Shown here: positions 17,297-26,356 of the stretch, piece after piece | Layout of the letters: each line of letters opens with the position of its first letter | Numbering within the stretch: the stretch's first letter is position 1 | Source of the DNA: Arthrobacter cavernae | GTDB lineage: Bacteria; Actinomycetota; Actinomycetes; Actinomycetales; Micrococcaceae | Length of the DNA: 64,000 bases | NCBI RefSeq assembly: GCF_017368795.1 | Contig: NZ_JAFNLL010000018.1 | Location: 27,868-91,867, forward strand | Direction: 5' to 3' | Notes under the pieces: generated by a model | What the model saw: the letters and a program-made list of their open reading frames with translations, nothing else | What the model was told of the DNA's origin: nothing | Databases searched by the model: none | Made by a program: the position numbers and the translations under genes

Positions 17297-17635
17297 ATGA
17301 CCATCCTGAAGTCCGTTACCCTGTTCGTTCTCGCGGCAGCAGCCGAGATCGGCGGTGCGTGGCTCGTGTGGCAGTCGGTGCGTGAAGCCAAACCGTGGTG
17401 GTGGGCGGGCCTGGGCATCGCGGCGCTGGGCATCTACGGCTTCGTGGCGGCCTTCCAGGACGACGCCCACTTCGGGCGGGTCCTTGCGGCGTACGGCGGC
17501 GTGTTCATTGCCGGATCGCTGGCGTGGGGCATGCTGTTGGATGGCTTCCGGCCCGACCGCTGGGACATCATCGGCGCCATGATCTGCCTGCTCGGCGTTG
17601 CCATCATCATGTTCGCGCCCCGGCCGGGTGCCTGA
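17297..17635 (+). CDS. YnfA/UPF0060 family small membrane protein
   Basis: 112 residues with four hydrophobic segments. The N-terminal [20 protein letters not shown] and the middle [23 protein letters not shown] segments are typical of UPF0060, a family related to small multidrug-resistance transporters. Conserved Glu16 lies in the first membrane segment. The ATG at 17297 is chosen because the protein then begins at the family's usual start. The frame is open upstream but lacks a ribosome-binding site and resembles the rpsF leader. Transport function is not proven for the family. Confidence 0.87.
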   Translation: MTILKSVTLFVLAAAAEIGGAWLVWQSVREAKPWWWAGLGIAALGIYGFVAAFQDDAHFGRVLAAYGGVFIAGSLAWGMLLDGFRPDRWDIIGAMICLLGVAIIMFAPRPGA

Positions 17636-17673
17636 GGACGGCGCCTGAACCGGCCAGGTGCCTGAGGACGACA

Positions 17674-17708
17674 AAACCCCTGGAAGGTCATGGACCTTCC
17701 AGGGGTTT
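17674..17708. terminator. Strong bidirectional terminator between UPF0060 gene and tRNA-Leu
   Basis: Perfect 16-bp arms (17674-17689 and 17693-17708) with a 3-base loop. On the minus strand the stem ends in GGGGTTTTGTC, a good terminator for the tRNA; on the plus strand it ends in GGGGTTTCC. Confidence 0.88.
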
Positions 17709-17712
17709 CCTG

Positions 17713-17795
17713 TGCGCGGAGGGGGACTTGAACCCCCACCCCCTTTCGAGGACTAGCACCTCAAGCTAGCGCGTCTGCCATTCCGCCACCCGCGC
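17713..17795 (-). tRNA. tRNA-Leu (anticodon GAG)
   Basis: 83 nt class II tRNA. The 7-bp acceptor stem is GCGCGGG/TCCGCGC with discriminator A at 17713. The D arm is GGCGGAATGGCAGAC. The anticodon stem CTAGC/GCTAG holds the loop TTGAGGT (anticodon GAG at 17760-17762, reads CUC). It has a long variable arm and a GGGGG/CCCCC T arm with TTCAAGT. CCA is not encoded. Confidence 0.96.
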
Positions 17796-17975
17796 AGGGT
17801 GATTCGGAGAAAACCACCGAGCCACCGGCGTTTCGTTTTTCTCCTTAACAGCGACAAAGACCCTAGCACGCGGATTCCGAATCCGCAGAGTTTGCGCAGG
17901 AGACTGCAGCCAAGGCAGACCGGCCGCCCGGAACGGCACCGGAGCGCCGCCGTCGTTCTTGGCTAGGGTGAGGAC

Positions 17976-18638
17976 ATGAAACAGGCAAGGGTCAGGCGTA
18001 GCCGGCTGCGCTTTGTGGTCATGGTCATCGCTGGCTCTGTGGCGGCCGTCGTCACGGGCCTGGCCGGCGACTGGCTCGCGGCTCCCGCCGTCGGCTGGGC
18101 CGTGGCCGCGTTCATCTACGTCGCCTGGGTGTGGCTGGTGGTCGGCCGGATGGACCCCGAGCAGACCCGCTTGCACGCCACCGCCGAGGACCCCTCCCGT
18201 GGCGTCACCGACGTGCTGATCCTCATCGCAAACCTGGCCAGCCTCGCCGCGGTGGCCGCCGTCGTCGTCGGCTCCCATGGGGACGGAACGCAGGGCACTC
18301 GCCTCGTGTCGGGCGCGCTGGCCCTGCTGTGCGTGGCACTTTCATGGATGCTGGCGCAGACCCTCTTCACGCTGCGCTACGCGGAGCTCTACTACGGCAC
18401 GGGCGATGCCGCGGGCGGCGAGGTGGGCGGCATCAGCTTCAACCAGGAGCGCCCGCCGCAATACACGGACTTCGCGTACCTGGCCACGAGCCTGGGCATG
18501 ACCTACCAGGTCTCGGACACCAACCTGGAGAACCACCGAATCCGCGCCGAGGCCCTCAAGCACAGCCTGCTGTCCTACCTGTTCGGCACGGTGATCCTGG
18601 CCGCGACCATCAACCTGGTGATCGGGCTGGCGGGATGA
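17976..18638 (+). CDS. DUF1345 family membrane protein
   Basis: 220 residues with about five hydrophobic segments (roughly 12-32, 36-58, 80-100, 108-130 and 195-218). The segment ALSWMLAQTLFTLRYAELYY (about 121-140) and DFAYLATSLGMTYQVSDTNL (about 165-184) are the recognisable core of DUF1345, a widespread family of unknown function. The gene follows tRNA-Leu after 180 bases. It is probably co-transcribed with the small downstream gene, which begins 10 bases after its stop. Confidence 0.85.
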   Translation: MKQARVRRSRLRFVVMVIAGSVAAVVTGLAGDWLAAPAVGWAVAAFIYVAWVWLVVGRMDPEQTRLHATAEDPSRGVTDVLILIANLASLAAVAAVVVGSHGDGTQGTRLVSGALALLCVALSWMLAQTLFTLRYAELYYGTGDAAGGEVGGISFNQERPPQYTDFAYLATSLGMTYQVSDTNLENHRIRAEALKHSLLSYLFGTVILAATINLVIGLAG

Positions 18639-18648
18639 GGGCCGGCGG

Positions 18649-19149
18649 ATGACAAAGGGACGCTGGATCCTGTTCTGCGCCGTCGTGCTGCTCGTGATCG
18701 CGGCCGTGATCGCCTTGACGGGGAGGCAGACCGTCTGCCCGGCGATCATGTACTTCAACACCTCGCCGATCGAACTGAGGTTCGCACGGACGCCGGACGC
18801 CGTGAGCGCCTGTTTCGGGCCGGACTGCAAGCCTGCGGAAGTAAGGGTGAACGACGACGGCCGCTGGCTCGTGCCGCAGGAGCCCCCGTACGCCGTGCAC
18901 ACGTCGTCGCCCTCCCGCAGGCTCGCCCCGTCGCTGCCGGTACCGCCCCCCGACACCACGACTCGGGCAACACCGACACCGACCGCGACCGCACCCGTCC
19001 CCTTCATCGGCGGCGTGAGGAGCATCCGCGTGGTGTCCCAAACCGGGGGCCTGCGGCTCGATGCCGTCTACGACATCCATACACGGAGCCTCGACCCCTT
19101 TTCGCCCTGCCCGGGCCGCTACGAGTACCTCCCGGTGGAGGTTGGCTGA
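18649..19149 (+). CDS. Membrane-anchored hypothetical protein
   Basis: 166 residues that I do not recognise. One N-terminal hydrophobic segment (about 6-24, WILFCAVVLLVIAAVIALTG) looks like an uncleaved signal anchor. It is followed by an exported region with four cysteines (C30, C55, C60 and one near 155) and a Pro/Thr-rich stretch about 85-115 that is probably a flexible linker. It lies 10 bases after the DUF1345 gene on the same strand, so co-transcription is likely. Confidence 0.65.
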   Translation: MTKGRWILFCAVVLLVIAAVIALTGRQTVCPAIMYFNTSPIELRFARTPDAVSACFGPDCKPAEVRVNDDGRWLVPQEPPYAVHTSSPSRRLAPSLPVPPPDTTTRATPTPTATAPVPFIGGVRSIRVVSQTGGLRLDAVYDIHTRSLDPFSPCPGRYEYLPVEVG

Positions 19150-19179
19150 CGACGCAGCGGCTCCCGGCCGCCGTCGGAA

Positions 19180-20496
19180 CTAAACGGCCGTCCGGAAGAA
19201 CAGTTCCGCCACCCTGGCCAGGTAGTGCGGGTCCTCGACGCCGCAGAGCTCGCGCGCCGAGTGCATTGAGAGCAGCGGGACGCCGACGTCGACTGTCCTG
19301 ATCCCCAGCCGGGTGGCCGTCAGCGGCCCGATCGTGGAGCCGCAGGGGACATCGTTATTGGACACGAACTCCTGGTACGGGACGCCGGCATCGCCGCAGA
19401 GCCGCGCCCAGAAGGCCGCGCCGGTGGCATCCGTGGCGTAGCGCTGGTTGGCGTTGATCTTCAGCAGCGGGCCGCCGTTGAGGACGGGCCGGTTGGCGGG
19501 ATCATGCCGTTCCGAATAGTTGGGGTGGACCGCGTGGCCGGCGTCCGCGGACACGCAGAACGACGCCGCCAGGGCCCGACGCCGTTCGCTCACCGAGGCG
19601 CCCAGACTGTCGGACATGCGGGTCAGGATGTCCTCGAGGATGGGTCCGCAGGCACCCGAGCGGGAGGCGGAGCCGATTTCCTCGTGGTCGAAGGCCGCCA
19701 GGACCGCGATGGGTCCGTCCGCCGGCGCTCCGGCACCCCTGGAGGCAGCGGCGTGGGCGATCAGCGCCGCCAGGCCCGCGTGGGTGGAGGACAGGTTGTC
19801 GAGCCGCCCGGACGCGAAGAACTCCCCCTTGGCCCCGAAAACCGCGGGGGCCTGCGTGTCGGCAACAACGACGTCGTACCCGCCGATCTGCGCGGGATCA
19901 ACGGTGGCGCCGGAAACGCGCTCCGCGAGGAGCCCAAGCAGGTCCTCGCCGGCGGGATCGCCCAGCCCGAACACCGGGTTCATGTGCTGCTGCTTGCCCA
20001 GCGTGAGGCCGTCGTTCACGGCGCGGTCCAGGTGGATGGCCAGCTGCGGGAAACGCAGCAGCGGGCCGGTGGAGGTGAGGTGCTCGGTGCCGTCCAGCAT
20101 CACCAGGCGGCCAGCGAGCTGCAGTTCACGGTCCAGCCAGGAGTTCAGCAGCGGTCCGCCGTAGACCTCCACCCCTGCCTGCAGCCAGCCGAACTTGCCG
20201 GTGGTGGGCTTGGGCTTGAGCTTGAACGACGGCGAGTCCGTGTGGGCGCCTAGGATGTTGAAGCCCGTGGTGGGGCCTGCGCCGGACGGGGTCACCCAGG
20301 CGATGAGGGCGCCGTCGCGGATCACATAGAACCCGCCTGCCCCTGCCTCCCAGGGCTGCAGCTCGTCCAGGACCGTGAAGCCCGCAGCGTCCAGCCGCCG
20401 GGCTGCCTCGTGGACGGCGTGGAAGCTCGACGGCGAGGCACTGACGTAGGCGCCGAGGTCCTGGATGTGGTCTGCTGCGGAGGCGTTCGAAGGCAT
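19180..20496 (-). CDS. M18 family aminopeptidase
   Basis: 438 residues, typical of M18 (aspartyl-aminopeptidase-like, ApeB) enzymes. These remove N-terminal residues from peptides using two zinc ions. NILGAHTDSPSFKLKP (about 80-95) carries the first zinc His and Asp. SGRLDNLSSTHAG holds the bridging Asp, and AAFDHEEIGSASRSGA the catalytic Glu pair. The C-terminal LLSMHSARELCG supplies the last zinc His. It is cytosolic with no signal peptide. It stands alone between convergent and same-strand neighbours, with a 43-base gap to the dioxygenase gene. Confidence 0.92.
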   Translation of the reverse strand: MPSNASAADHIQDLGAYVSASPSSFHAVHEAARRLDAAGFTVLDELQPWEAGAGGFYVIRDGALIAWVTPSGAGPTTGFNILGAHTDSPSFKLKPKPTTGKFGWLQAGVEVYGGPLLNSWLDRELQLAGRLVMLDGTEHLTSTGPLLRFPQLAIHLDRAVNDGLTLGKQQHMNPVFGLGDPAGEDLLGLLAERVSGATVDPAQIGGYDVVVADTQAPAVFGAKGEFFASGRLDNLSSTHAGLAALIAHAAASRGAGAPADGPIAVLAAFDHEEIGSASRSGACGPILEDILTRMSDSLGASVSERRRALAASFCVSADAGHAVHPNYSERHDPANRPVLNGGPLLKINANQRYATDATGAAFWARLCGDAGVPYQEFVSNNDVPCGSTIGPLTATRLGIRTVDVGVPLLSMHSARELCGVEDPHYLARVAELFFRTAV

Positions 20497-20539
20497 GCCC
20501 CCGAGTCTAGCCGCGTCCCCCTGACAGCACCCGGCAGCG

Positions 20540-21451
20540 CTACACCGTCACGTTGAGCGTCGCCGCGTAGCCGGCCGACGCCGAACCGGACATCGTGGCG
20601 AGCTGGTAGATGCCGCCGTCGTCGCGGAACACGCTGTCCGATTTCAGCGTGGTGCGGGGAAAATTCCGCGCGCTGGTCTCATATCCGGCCGAGGCATAGA
20701 CGTCCTTGCAGGCCGCCTCCGTGAGCGCGATCTGCGAGACCGCCAGGAGCTGCCCGGCCTTGGTGGCGTTGCTCATCGATTCAAATACCTCGAAGTGAAT
20801 ATGCGGCCAGCGGCCGTTGTATGCCCCGGGGAAGATGGTGGTGAAGCTCAGCTGTCCATTGGCGTCGGCTTCCTGCACACCACGCAGGTAGTTCTCGTTC
20901 TCCACCCCGGGCTCGTACATCGAATACCGTCCCTCGCGGTCGCAGTGCCATGCGTAGACAGCCGCTCCGGCGAGCGGGGCGCAGCCGTTGGCCCCATTCT
21001 TCGTCGACCCGTCCAGCAGCGTCAGCGTGACAGTCAGCAGCACGCCCCCGGCCTTGGTGGTGGATGTGCCGAAGCTCGACGTGATGTCCCGCCGCACCAC
21101 CCCGGACGCTTCCAGTGCGTTGGGCCCGTTGGAGCCGTCGCCTGGGAACGGCCCCGCCGTTTCTTTCGGGAACTCGACGCCGCATTCCGCGAACGCACGC
21201 GTCACCGTGGGCGAGGCTGCCGCGGAGGGGCTTGCCGCCGTCGTGCTTGCGGACGCAGCGCCCGACGGCGTCGCGCTGGCGCCGCCGTCGGTGCCGGTTC
21301 CGGGGGTGCAGGCGGCGAGCGCTGCGGCCGTACCCGCCCCCAGCAGGACGCCGAGGGTGCGGCGGCGGCTCAGCAGGGTGGACAGGTCGAATTCCAGGCC
21401 GCGGTCGTGGTTTGGGTGCGGCTGGTGGGAGGGGATGGGTGAAGTTGTCAT
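20540..21451 (-). CDS. Exported (Tat lipoprotein) intradiol ring-cleavage dioxygenase
   Basis: 303 residues. The N-terminus has a twin-arginine motif (SRRRTLGVLLG, about 28-38), a hydrophobic stretch and a lipobox LAAC (Cys near 48), then a Ser/Ala/Thr-rich linker. The domain from about 90 to 300 is the protocatechuate/catechol 1,2-type intradiol dioxygenase fold. Candidate Fe(III) ligands are Tyr in AVYAWHCDREGRYSMY and PGAYNGRWPHIHFEVF, with both His in the latter. Most such enzymes are cytosolic, so an exported lipid-anchored form suggests oxidation of extracellular aromatic or other polyol-like material. Family call firm, substrate unknown. Confidence 0.87.
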   Translation of the reverse strand: MTTSPIPSHQPHPNHDRGLEFDLSTLLSRRRTLGVLLGAGTAAALAACTPGTGTDGGASATPSGAASASTTAASPSAAASPTVTRAFAECGVEFPKETAGPFPGDGSNGPNALEASGVVRRDITSSFGTSTTKAGGVLLTVTLTLLDGSTKNGANGCAPLAGAAVYAWHCDREGRYSMYEPGVENENYLRGVQEADANGQLSFTTIFPGAYNGRWPHIHFEVFESMSNATKAGQLLAVSQIALTEAACKDVYASAGYETSARNFPRTTLKSDSVFRDDGGIYQLATMSGSASAGYAATLNVTV

Positions 21452-21519
21452 GCCTCCATGGAACCCACAGCGGCTATGCCGTGTACATGGGCAATCTGTG
21501 GACCGGCTGTGAACAGCCC

Positions 21520-22214
21520 TCAGTAGTCCGGGTTGCTGGGAACCACGAGCCCGGTTTCGTAGGCGTAGACCACCACCTGGACGCGGTCGCGCAGGTGGAG
21601 TTTGGTGAGGATCCGCCGGACGTGGGTCTTGACCGTGGCCTCGGACAGGAAGAACTTGTGCGCGATCTCCGCGTTGGAAAGACCCTCAGCGATGGCCTCC
21701 AGCATCTCTGTCTCACGCGGCGTGAGCTCCTCGAGCAAAGGGTCCCGGGGATGCGGGGCTGCCTGGCCGGGCAGGCGCGTTCCCCGCACGTAGGTCTCCA
21801 GGAGCCGCTGCGTGACGCGGGGCGCCACCACGGCGTCGCCGCTGGCCACGAGCCGCACCGCCTGGACCAGTTCGGCGGGCGCCACATCCTTCAGGAGGAA
21901 TGCCGAGGCCCCGGCCTGCAGTCCCGCAAAGGCATATTCGTCCAGGTCGAAGGTGGTGAGGATGATGACCCGCGCGCTGGAGGCCGAGGCCGTGATGCGG
22001 CGCGTGGCCTCGATGCCGTCCATCACGGGCATGCGGACGTCCATGAGGACCACGTCGGCTGCAGTGCTTCGACCTGCTTCAGGGCCTCGTTTCCATCCGA
22101 GGCCTCGCCCACCACGTGGAGATCGACTTCTCCTTCGAGGATGAGCCGGAAGCCCATGCGCAGCAGCGGCTGGTCATCCACCAGCAGGACTTTGATCGGG
22201 CCGTTCTCGGTCAT
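21520..22214 (-). pseudogene. NarL/LuxR-type response regulator broken by a frameshift
   Basis: Two overlapping frames make one 231-codon response regulator if one base is restored near 22050-22062. The first frame encodes the receiver N-terminus (KVLLVDDQPLLRMGFRLILE ... QVEALQP) and then ends at a TGA (22023-22025). The second continues with VVLMDVRMPVMDGIEATRRI, which carries the phosphoacceptor Asp, and ends in a LuxR-type HTH (LTPRETEMLEAIAEGLSNAE). No slippery sequence is visible at the break. It is therefore a real inactivating mutation, a sequencing or assembly error, or less likely programmed frameshifting. The ATG overlaps the kinase stop by 4 bases. Confidence 0.8.
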
Positions 22215-23497
22215 GACTTCCCCCTGTCACCGTTCCATTGCAGTTCCGCGTGGACGCGCCAGCCGCCGTTCATGCCTGGGCCGGCATCCACGGTTCCAGC
22301 ATAGATTCCCGCGCGTTCACGCATCCCGGCGATGCCTTGGCGCGTGCCCACGGTGCCGGCGTCGCTGCCTGGCTCCCGGGTGCCGCGGCCGTCGTCGAGC
22401 ACGTCAATGGTGACCGAATCGCCGTCCCGGACGATGTGCACGTCCACCCGGCTCAGCGAGCGCCCGTAGCGGAGCACGTTGGTGAGGGACTCCTGCACGA
22501 TCCGGTAGACGGTGAGCTGGAAGGCGGCGTCCTGGGGCAGCGTGGGACCCGTGTGCGAGTAGTGCAGCGGCAGCCCGGCTGTGCGGAAGCCCTCCAGCAG
22601 CTTGGCCAGGTCGTAGCCGGACTCCAGCGGGGCCAGGGGCGCGGGCCTGCCGGAATCGTCGCGCAGCACGCCCAGGACGCGGCGCATGTCCGCCAGCGCC
22701 ATGCGGCCGGTACGCGAAAGTTCGCCGAGGACCTCGCCGGCGCGCTCCGGATCCTTCCTGACCACGACGGCGGCCCCGTCCGAGAGGCTGATCATGACCG
22801 TCAGGGAGTGCGCCACGACGTCGTGCATTTCCCGGGCGATCCGGTTCCGTTCGGTGATGGAGCCAAGCTGCGCGGTGCGGGCGGCCCAGGCCTGGATTTC
22901 GGCCTCGTGTTTGCGCCGCTGCCGGACGGAAATGCCGATGCCGGTGGCGATGAGGTTGGACAGCACGATGCTGATGGCCGCGGCGATGTTGCTGAGCAGG
23001 TGGAAGTTCTCCGGGGCCCCTTCCGGGCCGGCCGGGGTGGACGGGCTGGTCCACATGAAGAGGTACACGAGGGCCAGCGGCAGGCTCGCGGCGCCGAACA
23101 CCACCAGTGCCGACGTCCTGGGCCGCGCCACCGCCACGGCATACAGGGCGAACCAGAGCCCGGCCGAGACGTTGGAACCCCAGGGGTTCAGCAGCGTGGC
23201 GCCCACCTCCAGGATGGCCACGGCCGCCGTCACGCTCACCGGGAAGCGGCGCCGCAGGAACAGCACCCCAGCGATGGCCAGGAGCAGCGCGGCGGCGAGC
23301 CACTTGCCGTCCGCGATCGATCCGATGAGCGTGGCCAGCGCCAGCAGGACGTAGCAGGCCACCACCACCGCGTCCATGGCCCGCGGGTGCTCGAAGAGGT
23401 AGCGGCGGATCCGGCCCCGGCGGCGCAGGGTGATTTCAGCAAAGGACGCGTCGGCCACCTGGGCCGACGCGTCCTTCACTGGCAAATCTTCGCTCAT
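22211..23497 (-). CDS. Sensor histidine kinase (HisKA_3 type)
   Basis: 428 residues. The N-terminal half has about five or six membrane segments (about 41-190) and little extracytoplasmic sequence. It is followed by the dimerisation and phosphoacceptor region ERNRIAREMHDVVAHSLTVM, with the phosphorylated His at about 225. The HATPase domain carries VYRIVQESLTNVLRYG (N box) and DVLDDGRG (G1 box). It signals to the overlapping NarL-type regulator gene, which is frameshifted in this sequence. The input signal is unknown; kinases of this layout often sense the membrane or cell envelope. The intradiol dioxygenase gene lies downstream. Confidence 0.9.
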   Translation of the reverse strand: MSEDLPVKDASAQVADASFAEITLRRRGRIRRYLFEHPRAMDAVVVACYVLLALATLIGSIADGKWLAAALLLAIAGVLFLRRRFPVSVTAAVAILEVGATLLNPWGSNVSAGLWFALYAVAVARPRTSALVVFGAASLPLALVYLFMWTSPSTPAGPEGAPENFHLLSNIAAAISIVLSNLIATGIGISVRQRRKHEAEIQAWAARTAQLGSITERNRIAREMHDVVAHSLTVMISLSDGAAVVVRKDPERAGEVLGELSRTGRMALADMRRVLGVLRDDSGRPAPLAPLESGYDLAKLLEGFRTAGLPLHYSHTGPTLPQDAAFQLTVYRIVQESLTNVLRYGRSLSRVDVHIVRDGDSVTIDVLDDGRGTREPGSDAGTVGTRQGIAGMRERAGIYAGTVDAGPGMNGGWRVHAELQWNGDRGKS

Positions 23498-23555
23498 GGC
23501 TTGAGCTTAGTCATGGCATGAGCTCAGTTGAGCGGCCGCAGCGGCCGCCCAGTGC

Positions 23556-24461
23556 CTAAAACTCCATTCCCGCTTCGGCAAGGTCGGCCTTGATGCCGGC
23601 GATCTCGGTCTCGCCCGGTTCCACCAGGGGAAGCCGGACCACGGAGTTGGACAGGATTCCCTGCCACTTGAGGATCTGCTTCACGGCCACTGCGCCCTGT
23701 ACGTGGCCCATGGCGGCACGGATGACCGGGTCCAGTTCAAAGTGCAGGCGGCGGGCCGTGGCGAAGTCGCCCGCGGCGGCGGCGTCCACCAGTTCGCGGA
23801 ACTTGCCGGGGGCAATGTGGGCGCTTACGCTGATCAGCCCGACGGCGCCGGCGGCCATCAGCGGCAGGGTCAGTCCGTCGTCGCCCGAGTACACGTCAAG
23901 ATCGGTGCTGGCCAGCACGCGCGTGGTGGCGGAGAAGTCGGCCTTGGCATCCTTCAGCGCGACGATGCGCGGGTGGTCCGACAGCCGGATGATGGTCTCG
24001 GTGGCGATCGCGACGCCGGCCCGTCCGGGGATGTCGTACAGCATCACCGGCAGCTCGGTGGCGTCGGCGACGGCCTCGAAGTGGGCCTGGATGCCGGCCT
24101 GGCTGGGCTTGTTGTAGTACGGGGTGACCAGCATGATCCCGTGGACGCCCAGGGCCGCGGCGCGCTGGGTCAGGCTGATAGTGTGCCGGGTATCATTGGT
24201 GCCCGTACCGGCGATGACCCTGGCCCGGCCACCCACGGCGTCCAGCACGGCCTGAAACATGCCCAGGTTTTCCTCGTCCGTCAGGGTGGAGGTTTCGCCG
24301 GTGGTGCCGGTGACCAGGATGCCATCGCAACCGCCGTCGACCAGTGTGTTGGCCAGTTCCGCTGCCTGCTTATAGTCCACTGCCCCGTCGGCGGTGAAGG
24401 GGGTGACCATGGCGGGCACCAGGGTTCCGAACGGACGGGAGGCAGCGGAGGAGTCAGTCAT
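23556..24461 (-). CDS. dapA: 4-hydroxy-tetrahydrodipicolinate synthase
   Basis: 301 residues. It condenses pyruvate with aspartate semialdehyde in the lysine/diaminopimelate pathway. Family signatures are GTLVPAMVTPFTADGAVDY, GTTGETSTLTDEE (pyruvate carboxylate-binding TT pair), the catalytic Tyr in VTPYYNKPSQ and the Schiff-base Lys in VALKDAKADF. The ATG at 24461 is used; an in-frame TTG two codons upstream is possible. A terminator of the upstream ABC operon lies just before it, so it is probably transcribed on its own. Confidence 0.93.
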   Translation of the reverse strand: MTDSSAASRPFGTLVPAMVTPFTADGAVDYKQAAELANTLVDGGCDGILVTGTTGETSTLTDEENLGMFQAVLDAVGGRARVIAGTGTNDTRHTISLTQRAAALGVHGIMLVTPYYNKPSQAGIQAHFEAVADATELPVMLYDIPGRAGVAIATETIIRLSDHPRIVALKDAKADFSATTRVLASTDLDVYSGDDGLTLPLMAAGAVGLISVSAHIAPGKFRELVDAAAAGDFATARRLHFELDPVIRAAMGHVQGAVAVKQILKWQGILSNSVVRLPLVEPGETEIAGIKADLAEAGMEF

Positions 24462-24501
24462 GGACAAAACGTTACCGGCTCGGGGGCGGAAACTCTTAAA
24501 C

Positions 24502-24541
24502 GGGCTCCGGCAGCCCGGCTTTCGCCGTTTTGCCGGAGCCC
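24502..24541 (-). terminator. Terminator after the ABC transporter operon
   Basis: Perfect 11-bp arms (24502-24512 and 24531-24541) around an 18-base loop that contains a GGC-GAAA-GCC mini-hairpin. On the minus strand GTTTAAG follows. It starts 14 bases after the ABC permease stop. Confidence 0.7.
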
Positions 24542-24554
24542 GTCACCGTGTCGC

Positions 24555-25409
24555 TTAGACGTCGCGCTTCTTGAGCAGCACCATGGCCAGGACCACGGGC
24601 ACCACTACCCAGGCGCCCAGGACCAGGGCCGCCTGCCAGACTTCCAAGGTGTCCTTGACATGCTCGACGGCGGTCAGCGGCGTGATCGTGTTGCCCGGCA
24701 GGTACTTGCGGGCTTCCACGAAGAAGTCGCCGGGGATGAGCTGGAAGGCGATGGGCGCCACGAAGAACAGGCCCACCAGGCTCATGATGCCGCCGGCGGA
24801 GTTGCGGATCAGGGTGCCCAGCGCCATGCCGATGGCGGCCACGGCGGCCACGTAGAGGCTGTTGACGAGGAGCATCTTGATGGACTGCGAGCTGCCCAGG
24901 TCCAGCGCCAGCTTGTAATTGTCCAGGATCGGCACCGAAACCAGCCCGGCGATGTAGGTGGAGACGGCCGTCAGCGCGAAGGCGCTCACCATGACCACCA
25001 CCAGCTTGGCGAGGAACGCCGGGAGCCGCTTGGGAACGGCGGCAAAGGTGGAGCGTGCCATGCCGGTGGTGAATTCCGAACTCATCAGGAGCACGCCGAG
25101 CGAGCCCAGGATCAGCTGCGCGAAGGCGATGCCGGAGGTGGGCACGCCGACGGCGAGGTCCCCGCCCTGCGCCGCAATGGCGGCCGCGGCCTCGGGATCG
25201 GACAGGGCCGCCTCGGAGAACTGACCCGTCCCCCAGGCCGACAGGGCACCGAAGCCCACCATGACCACGGCCGTGGAGGCCAGGAGGATCAGTGTGGACA
25301 TCAGGGTGCGGAACTTGATGAATTCCGAGTTCAGGACGCGGAAGAACGACGGTCCGGGTCCAACGGCGTTGCGGAAGGACCGACGGTCCAAAGTAGTAGT
25401 CGCGCTCAT
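24555..25409 (-). CDS. ABC-2 type transporter permease
   Basis: 284 residues with six hydrophobic segments. The first follows a cytosolic start (about 1-35). A large extracytoplasmic loop (about 58-85) contains WGTGQFSEAALSDPEAAAAI. Motifs such as LLMSSEFTTGMARSTFAAVP fit the ABC-2/YdbJ-like permeases. It begins 2 bases downstream of the ATPase gene, so the two form an exporter pair. The substrate (drug, lipid or peptide) is not evident. Confidence 0.85.
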   Translation of the reverse strand: MSATTTLDRRSFRNAVGPGPSFFRVLNSEFIKFRTLMSTLILLASTAVVMVGFGALSAWGTGQFSEAALSDPEAAAAIAAQGGDLAVGVPTSGIAFAQLILGSLGVLLMSSEFTTGMARSTFAAVPKRLPAFLAKLVVVMVSAFALTAVSTYIAGLVSVPILDNYKLALDLGSSQSIKMLLVNSLYVAAVAAIGMALGTLIRNSAGGIMSLVGLFFVAPIAFQLIPGDFFVEARKYLPGNTITPLTAVEHVKDTLEVWQAALVLGAWVVVPVVLAMVLLKKRDV

Positions 25410-25411
25410 GG

Positions 25412-26356
25412 CTAGTTCCCTCCGGCCTGTGCGGAAACCGGGGCTCCCGTGGTGATGTGCGAGTGGTATTCGACCTCGTCCTTGGTCAGTTCCATGTAGG
25501 CCTCCTCGAGGCTTGCCTGCAGGGGGGTCAGCTCGTAGACCATGACCTGGTGGTCCAGGGCCGCCCGGGCGATGCCGCGCGGGTCCAGGCCGGTGACTTC
25601 CAGCAGCTCACGGTCCTGGGCCTCCACGGAGACGCCGTTGGCGGCCAGCAGCTGCATGAGCCGTTCGGGCTGGTCGGTGCGGACGCGGGTGCGGGCATGG
25701 CCCTTGCCGGTGATGATGTCCCTGATGGGGGCGTCGGCGATGATCTTGCCCCGGCCGATCACGATCAGGTGGTCCGCGGTCAGCGCCATTTCGCTCATGA
25801 GGTGGCTGGAGAGGAAGACCGTGCGGCCCTCGGAGGCGAGGTACTTGACCAGGTTGCGCACCCAGACAACGCCTTCGGGGTCCAGGCCGTTGACGGGTTC
25901 GTCCAGGATGATGGTCTGCGGATCGCCCAGCAGCGCAGCGGCGATGCCGAGGCGCTGCCCCATGCCGAGCGAGAAGCCCTTGACCTTCTTCTTCGCGACG
26001 TCGCCCAGGCCGGTCATCTCGATGACTTCGTGGATGCGCTTCTTGGGGATGCTGTGCGTGGCCGCCATCGCCAGCAGGTGGTTGTAGGCCGTGCGGCTCG
26101 CGTGGACCGCCTTGGCATCCAGCAGGGCGCCGATTTCGCGCAGCGGCGCCACGTGCTTGGCGAACGGCACACCGTTGACGGTGACGGATCCCGCCGTCGG
26201 GGCATCGAGGCCCATGATCATGCGCATGGTGGTGGACTTGCCGGCACCGTTCGGGCCCAGGAAGCCCGTCACCTGTCCGGCCTGGACAGTGAAGCTGACG
26301 CCGCCGACGGCGGTTTTGTCGCCGTAGACCTTCGTCAGTCCTTTTGCTTCGATCAT
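25412..26356 (-). CDS. ABC transporter ATP-binding protein (exporter type)
   Basis: 314 residues. Walker A is GPNGAGKST (about 37-45), the signature region is FSLGMGQRLGIAAALLGDPQ, Walker B is TIILDEPVNGLDPEG, and the H-loop is LSSHLMSE. The C-terminal extension (about 215-314) is typical of drug or antibiotic exporters of the CcmA/DrrA type. The ATG at 26356 is chosen because AGGAGGGAACG precedes it and the product begins MIEAKGLTKVYG. The partner permease follows 2 bases later. Confidence 0.92.
   Translation of the reverse strand: MIEAKGLTKVYGDKTAVGGVSFTVQAGQVTGFLGPNGAGKSTTMRMIMGLDAPTAGSVTVNGVPFAKHVAPLREIGALLDAKAVHASRTAYNHLLAMAATHSIPKKRIHEVIEMTGLGDVAKKKVKGFSLGMGQRLGIAAALLGDPQTIILDEPVNGLDPEGVVWVRNLVKYLASEGRTVFLSSHLMSEMALTADHLIVIGRGKIIADAPIRDIITGKGHARTRVRTDQPERLMQLLAANGVSVEAQDRELLEVTGLDPRGIARAALDHQVMVYELTPLQASLEEAYMELTKDEVEYHSHITTGAPVSAQAGGN

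Noticed and set aside
23703..25415. Open frame of 570 codons on the plus strand across dapA and the ABC permease
   Set aside because: It is rich in Gly/Gln/His/Asp with no domain and is antisense to two well-recognised genes.
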